Positions 26,906 to 35,474 of a DNA stretch of 64,000 bases are shown piece by piece. Position numbers and translations under genes: made by a program. Numbering within the stretch: the first letter of the stretch is position 1; the number at the start of each line of letters is the position of its first letter. This stretch comes from Desulforamulus hydrothermalis Lam5 = DSM 18033. GTDB taxonomy: Bacteria; Bacillota; Desulfotomaculia; Desulfotomaculales; Desulfotomaculaceae. Below the pieces are notes generated by a model, which ran no database searches, had not been told where the DNA came from, and worked only from the letters and a program-made list of their open reading frames with translations. The stretch lies in the NCBI RefSeq assembly GCF_000315365.1, contig NZ_CAOS01000013.1:124001-188000 (forward strand). Direction: 5' to 3'.

Positions 26906-27886
26906 ATGCCTGTTCGAGTGGGGATTCCCAGGGCTTTACTTTATTATTATTATTTCCCTTTATGGAAAAGTTTTTTAGAAGGTTTAGGGGCTGAGGTGGT
27001 AGTTTCCGACCGCACCACTAAAGATATCTTAACCCGGGGAGTGCAGCATTGCGTAGATGAAGCCTGCCTGCCGGTTAAGTTGGCCTTTGGCCATGTACAG
27101 AATTTGCTGCACAAGGGAGTGGATTATATATTTCTGCCCCGCATGGTCAGTGTGGCCCGGCGGGAATATATCTGTCCCAAGTTTTTAGGGTTTCCGGACA
27201 TGGTTAAGCAAAATATCAGCGGCCTGCCCCCGGTGATAGATAATGTGATCAATCAGCACCGCAAGCCGGGGGATATTCATAAATTTATCCGGCAGGTGGG
27301 GGAGCTCCTGGGTAAAGGGCCCCTGCAGTCCTGGCTGGCTTATCAAAGAGCCAAGCCGGTTCACCAAAAATACTGCCGGCTGCTGGAACAAGGGTTGCTG
27401 CCGGAAGAAGCCATGTCAGTCATGGCCGGTAAAAAACCTCAACCGCACCAGGCAAACGGTGACCTGACAGTGGCCGTTATCGGTCACCCCTATAATATTT
27501 ATGATGCTTTTATCAGTATGAATCTGATCAATCGCTTAAGAAAGTCGGGTGCCCGGGTCTTAACGGCAGATAATCTGACCGAACATACGGTTAATCAGGG
27601 GGTGGCCAGGCTGCCCAAAAAACTGTTCTGGACCCTGTCCCGGCGCATGACCGGCGGAGCAATGGCTTACCACGACCAAGGTACGGTGGACGGCATAATT
27701 CATGTGGCTGCCTTTGCCTGCGGGCCGGACTCGATGACCGGCGAGCTGATAGAACGCTTTATTCGCAGGGAAGGAAAAATGCCCTTTATGAACATCAACC
27801 TGGACGAACATACCGGGGAAGCCGGTATTATCACCCGCTTGGAGGCCTTTTTAGACATGGTTCGCCGGAGGAGGACAGCCCTGTGA
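26906..27886 (+). CDS. Acyl-CoA dehydratase activase-related protein (COG3580/DUF2229 type)
   Basis: A 326-residue protein whose N-terminus (VGIPRALLYYYYFPLWKSFL) and cysteine segments (CVDEACLPVK, CPKFLG) are typical of the DUF2229-like part of large CoA-dehydratase activase-related proteins. It is first of three adjacent genes that in many Clostridia are fused into one chain. The DEHTGEAGIITRLEAF motif near the C-terminus recurs in the next protein, so the two are paralogous. Enzymatic role unknown. Confidence 0.82.
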   Translation: MPVRVGIPRALLYYYYFPLWKSFLEGLGAEVVVSDRTTKDILTRGVQHCVDEACLPVKLAFGHVQNLLHKGVDYIFLPRMVSVARREYICPKFLGFPDMVKQNISGLPPVIDNVINQHRKPGDIHKFIRQVGELLGKGPLQSWLAYQRAKPVHQKYCRLLEQGLLPEEAMSVMAGKKPQPHQANGDLTVAVIGHPYNIYDAFISMNLINRLRKSGARVLTADNLTEHTVNQGVARLPKKLFWTLSRRMTGGAMAYHDQGTVDGIIHVAAFACGPDSMTGELIERFIRREGKMPFMNINLDEHTGEAGIITRLEAFLDMVRRRRTAL

Positions 27887-28986
27887 AGGTAACCTTTCCG
27901 CATATGGGATATATGTATGTATCCTTAAAAGGAATGCTGGAATACCTGGATATCCAGGTGGTGGTGCCGCCGCCTTGCAGCAAGCGGACCTTGGACTTAG
28001 GAGTAAAACATGCCCCTGAGTTTGCCTGCCTGCCCTTAAAATTAAATATCGGCAACTTTATTGAGGCCAGGGAACTGGGGGCAGACACCATTATGATGGC
28101 CGGCGGTTGCGGTCCCTGCCGCTTTGGGTATTATGCCTATGTGGAGAATGAAATATTAAAAGACTTAGATATTCATTACAATCTGGTGGTTTTAGAACCG
28201 CCGGAAAAACATATCGGCGAACTGCTGGGGCGCATCCGTAAAATTACCGGCAACCGGCCCTGGCTTAAAGTAATTAATGCCATCCGCTTTGGTTATTTAA
28301 AAGCCAGGGCGGTGGATGAGATAGAACAAATGTCTTTTCGCCTGCGTCCCCGGGAACTTGTTCGTGGGGCGACCGACCGGGCGCTGCAGCAGGCAGTGGC
28401 AGAAATTGACCGGGCAAAGCAGCCGGCAGAAATCCCCCCGGCTCTTAACCGGGCTCGGGCCATTATGGAGCAAGTACCGGCAGATATGTGCCGGCCGGCT
28501 CTTAAAGTGGCCCTGGTGGGCGAAATATATACCCTGTTGGAACCGTTTTCTAATGTAAATATAGAAAGGCATCTGGGTTACCTGGGGGTTGAAGTGGAAC
28601 GTTCCATGATGCTCAGCCAGTGGATCAATGATCACTTGTTCATGGGATTAGTAAAAAATGTACCCAGCAGCGAAAGATTCAAGCAAGCAGCCCCGCCCTA
28701 TTTATGCCATTTTGTCGGGGGACACGGGGAGGAAACCGTAGGTGCGGCTGTCTGGTATGCCCGGCAGGGTTTTGACGGGGTTATTCAAGTCCTGCCCTTT
28801 ACTTGTATGCCGGAAATTGTGGCCCAGAGCATTCTGCCCAAGGTGAGCGGTGCAACCGGTTTGCCGGTAATGACTCTGATTATGGACGAACATTCCGGCG
28901 AAGCAGGCATGATAACCAGGCTGGAGGCGTTTATTGATTTACTTCATAAAAGGAAAGAACAATGGGGGGTATTGGCTTGCCGCTGA
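27883..28986 (+). CDS. Acyl-CoA dehydratase activase-related protein (COG3581 type)
   Basis: A 367-residue paralogue of the preceding gene. It has FACLPLKLNIGN, GGCGPCRFGYYAY, PFTCMPEIVAQ and MDEHSGEAGMITRLEAF. The cysteines in GGCGPC and FTCMPE could bind an iron-sulfur cluster, as in the beta subunit of 2-hydroxyacyl-CoA dehydratases. The GTG start overlaps the previous stop by 4 nt and the 3' end overlaps the next gene by 25 nt: a tightly coupled set. Confidence 0.82.
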   Translation: MKVTFPHMGYMYVSLKGMLEYLDIQVVVPPPCSKRTLDLGVKHAPEFACLPLKLNIGNFIEARELGADTIMMAGGCGPCRFGYYAYVENEILKDLDIHYNLVVLEPPEKHIGELLGRIRKITGNRPWLKVINAIRFGYLKARAVDEIEQMSFRLRPRELVRGATDRALQQAVAEIDRAKQPAEIPPALNRARAIMEQVPADMCRPALKVALVGEIYTLLEPFSNVNIERHLGYLGVEVERSMMLSQWINDHLFMGLVKNVPSSERFKQAAPPYLCHFVGGHGEETVGAAVWYARQGFDGVIQVLPFTCMPEIVAQSILPKVSGATGLPVMTLIMDEHSGEAGMITRLEAFIDLLHKRKEQWGVLACR

Positions 28987-29969
28987 AGTGTTATCTGGGT
29001 ATTGATGTAGGCTCTGTAAGCACTAATATAGTTTTAATGGACGAAAACACCAACGTTTTACAAAGTATGTACCTGCGCACTAACGGTCAACCGGTGGCGG
29101 CGGTACAGCGAGGCTTAAAACAAATCAGTGACAAACTGCCACCCCACACCGTCATCCGGGGAGTCGGCACTACCGGCAGTGGTCGGCAGCTAACGGGCAT
29201 CGTGGTGGGGGCGGATGCCGTAAAAAATGAAATAACTGCCCACGCGGTGGCCGCATCCCACCTGGTGCCGGGTGTTCAGACCGTGTTGGAAATCGGTGGA
29301 CAGGACAGTAAAATTATTATCCTGCGCAACGGCGTAGTTACGGATTTTGCCATGAATACCGTTTGTGCGGCAGGCACCGGAAGTTTCTTGGATCAACAGG
29401 CCAGCCGGCTGAATATTGCCATTGAAGAATTTGGCGATCTTGCTTTGCGGGGCAAAACCCCGGTGCGCATTGCCGGGCGTTGTGCGGTTTTTGCTGAATC
29501 TGACATGATTCATAAACAACAAATGGGTTTTAACCTGGAGGATATTTTAGCTGGGTTATGTGAAGCATTGGTGCGCAATTACCTTAATAATGTAGGCAAA
29601 GGCAAAGAAATTCTCGGGCCGGTGGTGTTCCAAGGCGGTGTTGCGGCCAATGCCGGCATGCGGCGAGCTTTTGAAAGGGCTATCGGTATGGAGGTGCATG
29701 TTCCCAAGTACTTTAATGTTATGGGAGCGGTAGGAGCGGCCCTTTTAGCCAGGGATGCCGTAGCCAGGGGGGGGCCAACCCGGTTTAAAGGTTTTGGGGT
29801 GGCTGACCTGGAGTATAGAGCAGGCAGCTTTGAATGCAGCGGCTGTCCTAATTTATGTGAAGTAATTGAAATGGCTGAAGCCGGTCAGGTTATTGCCCGC
29901 TGGGGCGATCGCTGCGGCAAATGGTCCAATGCCTTGGCTGCCGGTGCAGCCGCCGGTCACTGCAGCTGA
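28962..29969 (+). CDS. BcrAD/BadFG-family ATPase (2-hydroxyacyl-CoA dehydratase activase-like)
   Basis: A 335-residue ASKHA-fold ATPase. The phosphate-1 loop (YLGIDVGSVSTNIVLMDE), GGQDSKII, the cluster-binding region MNTVCAAGTGSFLDQQ and VFQGGVAANAGM are all present. In characterised systems the dimer holds one [4Fe-4S] cluster and drives an electron into a dehydratase with ATP. A C-terminal CSGCPNLCE segment is extra. No dehydratase subunits lie nearby, so the partner is probably one of the two upstream proteins. Confidence 0.87.
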   Translation: MGGIGLPLKCYLGIDVGSVSTNIVLMDENTNVLQSMYLRTNGQPVAAVQRGLKQISDKLPPHTVIRGVGTTGSGRQLTGIVVGADAVKNEITAHAVAASHLVPGVQTVLEIGGQDSKIIILRNGVVTDFAMNTVCAAGTGSFLDQQASRLNIAIEEFGDLALRGKTPVRIAGRCAVFAESDMIHKQQMGFNLEDILAGLCEALVRNYLNNVGKGKEILGPVVFQGGVAANAGMRRAFERAIGMEVHVPKYFNVMGAVGAALLARDAVARGGPTRFKGFGVADLEYRAGSFECSGCPNLCEVIEMAEAGQVIARWGDRCGKWSNALAAGAAAGHCS

Positions 29970-30033
29970 TTTTACGGAGGCTTCAATGGCCACTGAAGCC
30001 AATTATATTGCAGTTTATGCAAAACCGGAGTTA

Positions 30034-30055
30034 GATGCCCGATTAACGGGCATCC
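30034..30055 (+). terminator. Terminator hairpin, left duplicate flanking copy I
   Basis: GATGCCCG/CGGGCATC hairpin behind the activase operon. Repeated at 30321-30340 with one mismatch in the loop region. Confidence 0.75.
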
Positions 30056-30320
30056 CAGAGCGTCGACAAACGTTATCGGTGGTTTATGATCCCCTTTGGC
30101 TCCGGTCTACGCACCGACAGCACTATGATTCGCTACGGTCGCCCTTGGGGTCGCCTCAAACGGGCCATCCTGGCCCGGTTCGGCTGGCGCCCACGTCCTG
30201 TGGGCGCCCCCCCAAGGGCTCCTTTCGCTCATCAAGTGCTGTTACCGGTGCTTCGACAAGTCGCCGACAGGGGATCATAAAACCACCTTCCCTTGTTTTA
30301 CAACCTTTGTCTCCAGTCTG
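30056..30320 (-). mobile_element. Copy I of the dispersed element (full length)
   Basis: A 265-bp copy in minus orientation with outer ends CAGAGCGTCGACAAA and TTTGTCTCCAGTCTG and inner repeats GGTGGTTTATGATCCCCT / AGGGGATCATAAAACCACC. The nested pair CCCTTGGGG/CCCCAAGGG is fully complementary here. Flanked by direct repeats of about 20-22 nt, each a hairpin. Predicted proteins of about 64 residues across it are translations of the repeat and are not genes. Confidence 0.9.
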
Positions 30321-30344
30321 GATGCCCGTTTAACGGGCATTTTC
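30321..30344 (+). terminator. Terminator hairpin, right duplicate flanking copy I
   Basis: GATGCCCGTT/AACGGGCAT stem followed by TTTTC. Second copy of the activase-operon terminator. Confidence 0.8.
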
Positions 30345-30435
30345 ACATATCTTACGCAAGGGAGGAAAGCTGCTGTTTGACGTCGAAAAAGTCTTGGCAT
30401 AAGTTGCATAAAACCATAGTTAGGAGAATGGTTAC

Positions 30436-32598
30436 ATGTTAGGGGAAACCAACATTTACCGGCAAATAGCCGGTGAACTGGCTGTTAAAGAAAAACAGGT
30501 GGAGCAAACTGCCAAGCTGCTGGACGATGGCAACACCGTCCCTTTTATTGCCCGCTACCGGAAGGAAATGACCGGTGAACTGGATGAGGTGCAAATCCGG
30601 CAAATTGCCGAAAGGTTAACCTCCCTGCGCAATTTATACAAGCGTAAGGAGGAAGTAATTAACGCCATTGCCGAGCAAGGCAAGCTGACAGATGAACTGA
30701 AGGATAAAATTTTAACAGCAGCTACGGTTACGGCGGTAGAAGACCTGTATCAGCCTTACCGGCCCAAAAGAAAAACCCGGGCCGGGGTAGCCCGCGAGCG
30801 GGGGTTGGAACCGCTGGCACACTGGCTGCTGCAAGCTCCCGCCGCTGCCGACCCGTTACAACAAGCGGCGGCTTTTGTTAACCCGGAAGCCAAAGTTATT
30901 ACGCCCCAAGAAGCACTGCAGGGAGCCATGGATATTATTGCTGAAACTGTCACCGATGACCCGGCTGTCCGCGGCTGGGTGCGTGACTTTACGTTTCAGC
31001 GGGGGGAACTGGTTTGTCAGGTAAAAAACCAGGAGGCAGACCGGCGGGGGGTTTACCAAATGTACTACCGGCACCGGGAGCCGGTAAAACAGGTACCGCC
31101 CCACCGGGTACTGGCCATTAACCGGGGCGAGAAAGAAGATATTCTGAAAGTAAAAATAGAAATTGCAGAAGAACCGGTAATAGATAAAATATGCCGCCAA
31201 TGGGTGCCTGCTCATGGCGGTGCTGCCCGCCTGTTGCGGGAAGCTGTGCAGGACGGTTACCGGAGGTTGCTGGCGCCGGCTGTTGAGCGGGATATCCGCA
31301 ACCGGCTGACGGAAGCTGCTGAGGAACAGGCCATTAAAGTATTTGCCAAAAACTTGCGGCAGTTGCTGCTGCAGCCGCCGGTAAAAGATAAAACGGTTTT
31401 GGGTATAGACCCTGCCTACCGAACCGGTTGCAAGTGGGCAGTGGTAGATGCCACCGGTAAACTTTTGGATGTAGGTGTTATTTATCCCACGCCGCCCCAA
31501 AGCAAGGTGGCGGAGGCCGGCGAGACCGTCAGCCGTCTGGTGCAGCAATACGGCATTAATGTTATTGCCATCGGCAACGGTACTGCTTCCCGGGAAACAG
31601 AACAATTTGTAGCAGAACTTATCAGGCGGCAGGGCTGGTCACAGGTGCGCTATATTGTTGTCAATGAGGCAGGCGCCAGCGTCTACTCAGCTTCCGAACT
31701 GGCGGCCCGGGAATTCCCCGGGTTGGATGTGGCCCAGCGCAGTGCGGTTTCTATTGCCCGGCGGCTGCAGGATCCCCTGGCGGAACTGGTTAAAATTGAA
31801 CCCAGGTCGGTTGGTGTAGGTCAATACCAGCATGACGTAGCTGCCCGCAGGTTGGAAGAAAGCCTCGAAGGGGTAGTTGAATCGGTGGTCAACCTGGTGG
31901 GGGTTGATTTGAATACAGCCTCGGCTTCTCTCTTATCGTATGTTTCTGGGATTAACAGTGCCGTGGCGCAGCACATTGTCAAATTTAGAGAAGAAAACGG
32001 TAAATTTACAGAGCGAACCCAATTAAAAAAAGTGCCTCGCTTGGGACCCAAAGCCTTTGAGCAAAGCGTTGGCTTTTTGCGTATATTGGACGGGTCCAAC
32101 CCCCTTGACAGAACCGGTATCCATCCGGAGTCTTACCCTGTTGTCAAGAAGCTGCTGCAAGAAATAGGTTGTGATTTATCTGATCTGGGCAGCCCCCTGA
32201 TGAAAAACCGCCTGCAGCAGGTGGAGCCGGCAGACCTGGCAAGCCGGTTAGCTACCGGCATACCCACCCTGCGGGATATTATCGATGGTTTGCTGCGGCC
32301 GGGCAGAGATCCCCGGGAAGATTTGCCGGCCCCCCTGTTTCGCAGTGATATTTTAAAGATTGAAGACCTGTCACCCGGCATGGAACTACAGGGTACGGTG
32401 CGTAATGTGGTCGACTTCGGTGTTTTTGTGGATATTGGTTTAAAGGAAGATGGCTTGGTACACCGTTCTGAACTTACCGACCGCCGGTTTCGCCATCCGC
32501 TGGATGTTGTGGCAGTGGGTGATGTGGTAAAGGTAAGGGTACTTGCTGTGGATGCTGCCAGGGGAAGGGTTTCTCTGTCCATGAAAGGAATAAAGTAA
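30436..32598 (+). CDS. tex: RNA-binding protein Tex
   Basis: A 720-residue Tex/YdcI homologue: N-terminal helical Tex domain, a central YqgF-like RNase-H fold (VLGIDPAYRTGCKWAVVD), helix-hairpin-helix repeats (VGVDLNTASASLLSYVSGI) and a C-terminal S1 domain (GMELQGTVRNVVDFGVFVDI). Tex binds nucleic acid and is implicated in transcription and RNA processing. Start ATG 30436 with TAGGAGAA upstream. Transcribed alone. Confidence 0.95.
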   Translation: MLGETNIYRQIAGELAVKEKQVEQTAKLLDDGNTVPFIARYRKEMTGELDEVQIRQIAERLTSLRNLYKRKEEVINAIAEQGKLTDELKDKILTAATVTAVEDLYQPYRPKRKTRAGVARERGLEPLAHWLLQAPAAADPLQQAAAFVNPEAKVITPQEALQGAMDIIAETVTDDPAVRGWVRDFTFQRGELVCQVKNQEADRRGVYQMYYRHREPVKQVPPHRVLAINRGEKEDILKVKIEIAEEPVIDKICRQWVPAHGGAARLLREAVQDGYRRLLAPAVERDIRNRLTEAAEEQAIKVFAKNLRQLLLQPPVKDKTVLGIDPAYRTGCKWAVVDATGKLLDVGVIYPTPPQSKVAEAGETVSRLVQQYGINVIAIGNGTASRETEQFVAELIRRQGWSQVRYIVVNEAGASVYSASELAAREFPGLDVAQRSAVSIARRLQDPLAELVKIEPRSVGVGQYQHDVAARRLEESLEGVVESVVNLVGVDLNTASASLLSYVSGINSAVAQHIVKFREENGKFTERTQLKKVPRLGPKAFEQSVGFLRILDGSNPLDRTGIHPESYPVVKKLLQEIGCDLSDLGSPLMKNRLQQVEPADLASRLATGIPTLRDIIDGLLRPGRDPREDLPAPLFRSDILKIEDLSPGMELQGTVRNVVDFGVFVDIGLKEDGLVHRSELTDRRFRHPLDVVAVGDVVKVRVLAVDAARGRVSLSMKGIK

Positions 32599-32712
32599 CC
32601 TTTTAAAATGCAATTTATTTTACATAACAAATGTATTTAAATATAAGCGAAAATAATATATAATATAATCATTGATATAGTTCTGTTTGCCTTCAACAGA
32701 GAAGGGTAGGTC

Positions 32713-33015
32713 ATGGCAATGGTAGCGGACCGCAGGGAACTGTTATGGCGCATCGAGCGGGCAATGCTGTCTATGCAGGCATTAGGTTACAGCCCGGAGC
32801 AAATCGAAAAAATACTGCGGGATGTTTTTCGGTATCAACCACAGGGAGTTTATACCAATCAGCAATTGCTGCCCATGGTGCAGGACCTGGAAAAAAGGGT
32901 TCACCAGGCTAAACGGTGGATACTTTATTTAAACAGCGGCAGCTGCGGTTTAAGCCCCCTCCATAAGACAAACAGACAATCTACGGCACCGCAAATAGGT
33001 CAAGGCATCCAATAA
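32713..33015 (+). CDS. Small conserved-looking protein of unknown function
   Basis: A 100-residue protein with ATG start behind GAAGGGTAGG. An AT-rich promoter-like stretch (ATATATAATATAAT) lies upstream near 32657. The first 75 residues look folded and helical (LLWRIERAMLSMQALGYSPE, IEKILRDVFRYQ) and the tail is low-complexity. I do not recognise a family. 115 nt downstream of tex. Confidence 0.6.
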   Translation: MAMVADRRELLWRIERAMLSMQALGYSPEQIEKILRDVFRYQPQGVYTNQQLLPMVQDLEKRVHQAKRWILYLNSGSCGLSPLHKTNRQSTAPQIGQGIQ

Positions 33016-33097
33016 TTACCGCTTGAAGCAGGACTGTTTGTTGTATATAATGAGTTGTCTGATTGGTTAGTAGATTTATGTGGGAGGGGTTTGCATC

Positions 33098-33265
33098 ATG
33101 GCCGAAAACAGGGTTTACGATTATGTGTTGACTCCCGAAGAGCTGGAAGAAATTTGGGCTAAGTACGGTAAGCCCGGTGAAATTGCCCCGGGAACCAAGG
33201 CGACTAAAAAGCGTAATCATAGAAAAAATCAGCAAAACATTGCAGAATCCGATAAGACACGGTAA
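33098..33265 (+). CDS. Short unknown protein
   Basis: A 55-residue protein starting MAENRVYDYVLTPEELEEIW at ATG 33098, behind GGGAGGGG. The N-terminal half is acidic and structured in appearance, the C-terminal half basic (KATKKRNHRKNQQN). The good ribosome binding site and the terminator directly after the stop support a real gene. No function can be given. Confidence 0.6.
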   Translation: MAENRVYDYVLTPEELEEIWAKYGKPGEIAPGTKATKKRNHRKNQQNIAESDKTR

Positions 33266-33267
33266 AT

Positions 33268-33291
33268 TAACCTGCCTGTTAGGGCAGGTTT
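33268..33291 (+). terminator. Terminator hairpin, left duplicate flanking copy J
   Basis: AACCTGCC/GGCAGGTT hairpin 2 nt after the stop of the 55-residue gene. The 24-nt sequence is repeated exactly at 33555-33578. Confidence 0.85.
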
Positions 33292-33554
33292 CAGACTGTA
33301 GACAAAGGTGTAAAACAAAGTGAAGTGGTTTTATGATCCCCTGTCGGCGACTTGTCGAAGCACCGGTAACAGCACTTGATGAGCGAAAGGAGCCATTGGG
33401 GTGGCGCCCACAGGACGTGGGCGCCAGCCGAACCGGGCCAGGATGGCCCGTTTGAGGCGACCCCAAGGGCGACCGTAGCGAATCATAGTGCTGTCGGTGT
33501 GTAGACCGGAGCCAAAGGGGATCATAAGACACCGATATGTTTGTCGACATTCTG
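33292..33554 (+). mobile_element. Copy J of the dispersed element (reference full-length copy)
   Basis: A 263-bp copy exactly bounded by perfect 24-nt direct repeats. Outer inverted ends are CAGACTGTAGACAAA and TTTGTCGACATTCTG; the inner end is GTGGTTTTATGATCCCCT with GGGGATCAT opposite. Inside are ACAGCAC/GTGCTGT, TTGGGG/CCCCAA, then the hairpin TGGCGCCCAC/GTGGGCGCCA and CGGGCC/GGCCCG. No ORF is conserved between copies. Confidence 0.92.
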
Positions 33555-33582
33555 TAACCTGCCTGTTAGGGCAGGTTTTTTG
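33555..33582 (+). terminator. Terminator hairpin, right duplicate flanking copy J
   Basis: Second copy of the AACCTGCC/GGCAGGTT hairpin, followed by TTTTTTG. Confidence 0.88.
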
Positions 33583-33889
33583 TATCCGCCTGAAATTAAC
33601 TATGTTCATCCCTGTGGGATAAATTAATAATGAGCAATCTTTGCCGGGGAGATTAAATTCCACTGCAAGTATACAGCATTATAAAGCCGGGCAGCTTGAC
33701 CCTGTTTTTTGGCCTGTGCTATAATTTACGCAATACTGAAAGTCCTTAACTCACACGCTTTTTATCTTTGGCGGCCCAAGTAACCCTTGAGGCCGTTCAA
33801 TATTATCAGGTTATTTCCACTAAGTGGTATTGCCGGGCAGTGACAATTTTAACTATGGGCGGCGTAATATAGTTTGGGAGGAGAAATGC
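33583..33889 (+). other. Intergenic region upstream of lysA
   Basis: About 305 nt without a gene. I see no lysine-riboswitch or T-box consensus. TTGACC (33696) and a TATAAT-like CTATAATT near 33718 may form the lysA promoter. The region 33760-33880 would then be a leader with weak inverted repeats. Confidence 0.4.
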
Positions 33890-35230
33890 ATGAAACTACA
33901 GGGAACAATGCAAGTTAACCAGAAGAACCATTTAGAAATCGGCGGTTGCGACACGGTAGAACTGGCCAGGGAATTTGGCACTCCCCTATATGTAATTGAT
34001 GAAACCCTGTTCAGGCAAAACTGTCGTGCTTATTACCAGGCTTTTACCGAGTCCTACGGGGCCACAGTGATTTATGCCAGCAAAACCTTGTCTAATTTAG
34101 CTGTTTGCTCTATGGTTGAACAGGAAGGACTGGGGCTGGATGTGGTATCCGGCGGCGAATTATATACGGCAGCCAAAGCCCGCTTTCCCATGGAGCGCGT
34201 ATATTTTCACGGCAACAACAAGTCGCCGGAAGAATTGCGGATGGCTTTGGAATATAAAGTGGGTCGCATCGTGGTAGATAACCGGTATGAGCTGGAAACC
34301 TTAAATAATCTTGCCGGTGAGATGGGGGTAAAAGTAAACATTTTGCTGCGTCTCAGTCCCGGCGTTGAAGCTCACACTCACGAGTACATCAAAACCGGAC
34401 AGATTGATTCTAAGTTTGGCTTGGTCATTGAAAACGGTATGGCTATGGCAGGCGTCAAAAGAGCGCTGCAGTTGCCTCATGTACAGTTGACAGGTTTTCA
34501 CTGCCATATCGGCTCCCAAATCTTTGAACTGCAATCCTATGCCCATGCTGCAGAGGTTATGATGGGCTTTGTGCATAACGTTTACCGGGAGACCGGTTTT
34601 GTTGCAGAAGAATTAAATATGGGCGGCGGCCTGGGTATTTACTATTACCAGGGCGACCGGCCCCGCCCGGTGAAAGAATATGCAGATGTACTGATGACAG
34701 CTGTGAAAAATACAGCGGCCGCTTTGGATTTGCCTGTACCTAAGGTTATTGTTGAGCCAGGCAGGTCGATTGCCGGTCCGGCCGGTATTACCCTTTATAC
34801 TGTAGGTGCCATTAAAGATATTCCCGGCATCAGAAAATATGTGGCAGTGGACGGCGGTATGGGGGATAACCCCCGACCGGCCCTTTACCAGTCCAAGTAT
34901 GAAGCTTGTGTGGCCAACCGGATGCATGAACAGCCGGTGGAAAAGGTATCTATTGCCGGCAAATGTTGTGAATCGGGCGACATGTTAATCCGGGACATTG
35001 CCTTACCGTCCCTGCAACCGGGTGATATACTGGCGGTACTTGGCACCGGGGCTTATAATTACTCTATGTCTATGAATTATAACAGGCTGCCCCGTCCGGC
35101 CATGATCCTGGTAAATAACGGCAGGGCAGATTTAATTGTACGGCGGGAGGACTACTGTGATTTGATTCGCAATGACGTGATGCCTGACCGCCTGCGCAGC
35201 AACCTGGTTAAACTGGCATCTTCTCGCTGA
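33890..35230 (+). CDS. lysA: Diaminopimelate decarboxylase
   Basis: A 446-residue PLP-dependent enzyme (alanine-racemase fold) that makes lysine from meso-diaminopimelate. It shows the PLP-lysine motif VIYASKTLSN, the HxH region GFHCHIGSQI, the glycine-rich MGGGLGI, and the C-terminal GKCCESGDML and GAYNYSM motifs. The ATG at 33890 was chosen because GGGAGGAG is 5-8 nt upstream; an earlier in-frame GTG/ATG lies without a site. Monocistronic with a terminator. Confidence 0.95.
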   Translation: MKLQGTMQVNQKNHLEIGGCDTVELAREFGTPLYVIDETLFRQNCRAYYQAFTESYGATVIYASKTLSNLAVCSMVEQEGLGLDVVSGGELYTAAKARFPMERVYFHGNNKSPEELRMALEYKVGRIVVDNRYELETLNNLAGEMGVKVNILLRLSPGVEAHTHEYIKTGQIDSKFGLVIENGMAMAGVKRALQLPHVQLTGFHCHIGSQIFELQSYAHAAEVMMGFVHNVYRETGFVAEELNMGGGLGIYYYQGDRPRPVKEYADVLMTAVKNTAAALDLPVPKVIVEPGRSIAGPAGITLYTVGAIKDIPGIRKYVAVDGGMGDNPRPALYQSKYEACVANRMHEQPVEKVSIAGKCCESGDMLIRDIALPSLQPGDILAVLGTGAYNYSMSMNYNRLPRPAMILVNNGRADLIVRREDYCDLIRNDVMPDRLRSNLVKLASSR

Positions 35231-35261
35231 TTATAGCGCACCTGTAAATATTTAACCAATT

Positions 35262-35298
35262 ACCCTGGTCAAAGTATATAGCATGGCCAGGGTGTTTT
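35262..35298 (+). terminator. Intrinsic terminator after lysA
   Basis: ACCCTGGTC (35262-35270) pairs with GGCCAGGGT (35285-35293; one G-U), followed by GTTTT. Confidence 0.75.
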
Positions 35299-35474
35299 AC
35301 TTATACCCTGGATTTCACGGAAACGTTTCAAGTTGCCGCCAAGCCTGCTTGTGCCCCCCGGAAACCGACCGGGTTTGTGCCTTTTTGAGCAAGGCTTCTT
35401 TTCCGGGGCAATTATTATATGTTATAATTGTATGTATTTACATAAAGTAACATTTTTCTCAGGGGGTGTACTGG

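Noticed and set aside
30086-30280. ORFs of 60-70 residues with similar sequence recurring at several intergenic sites (for example 22178-22372, 26309-26512, 33331-33663, 59239-59526)
   Set aside because: They are translations of the palindromic element in either orientation. No ribosome binding site is conserved, several frames are open at once, and length varies between copies.
33583-33889. Lysine riboswitch upstream of lysA
   Set aside because: The conserved core of the L box was not found by eye; only weak inverted repeats are present. A covariance search (Infernal, RF00168) would decide.
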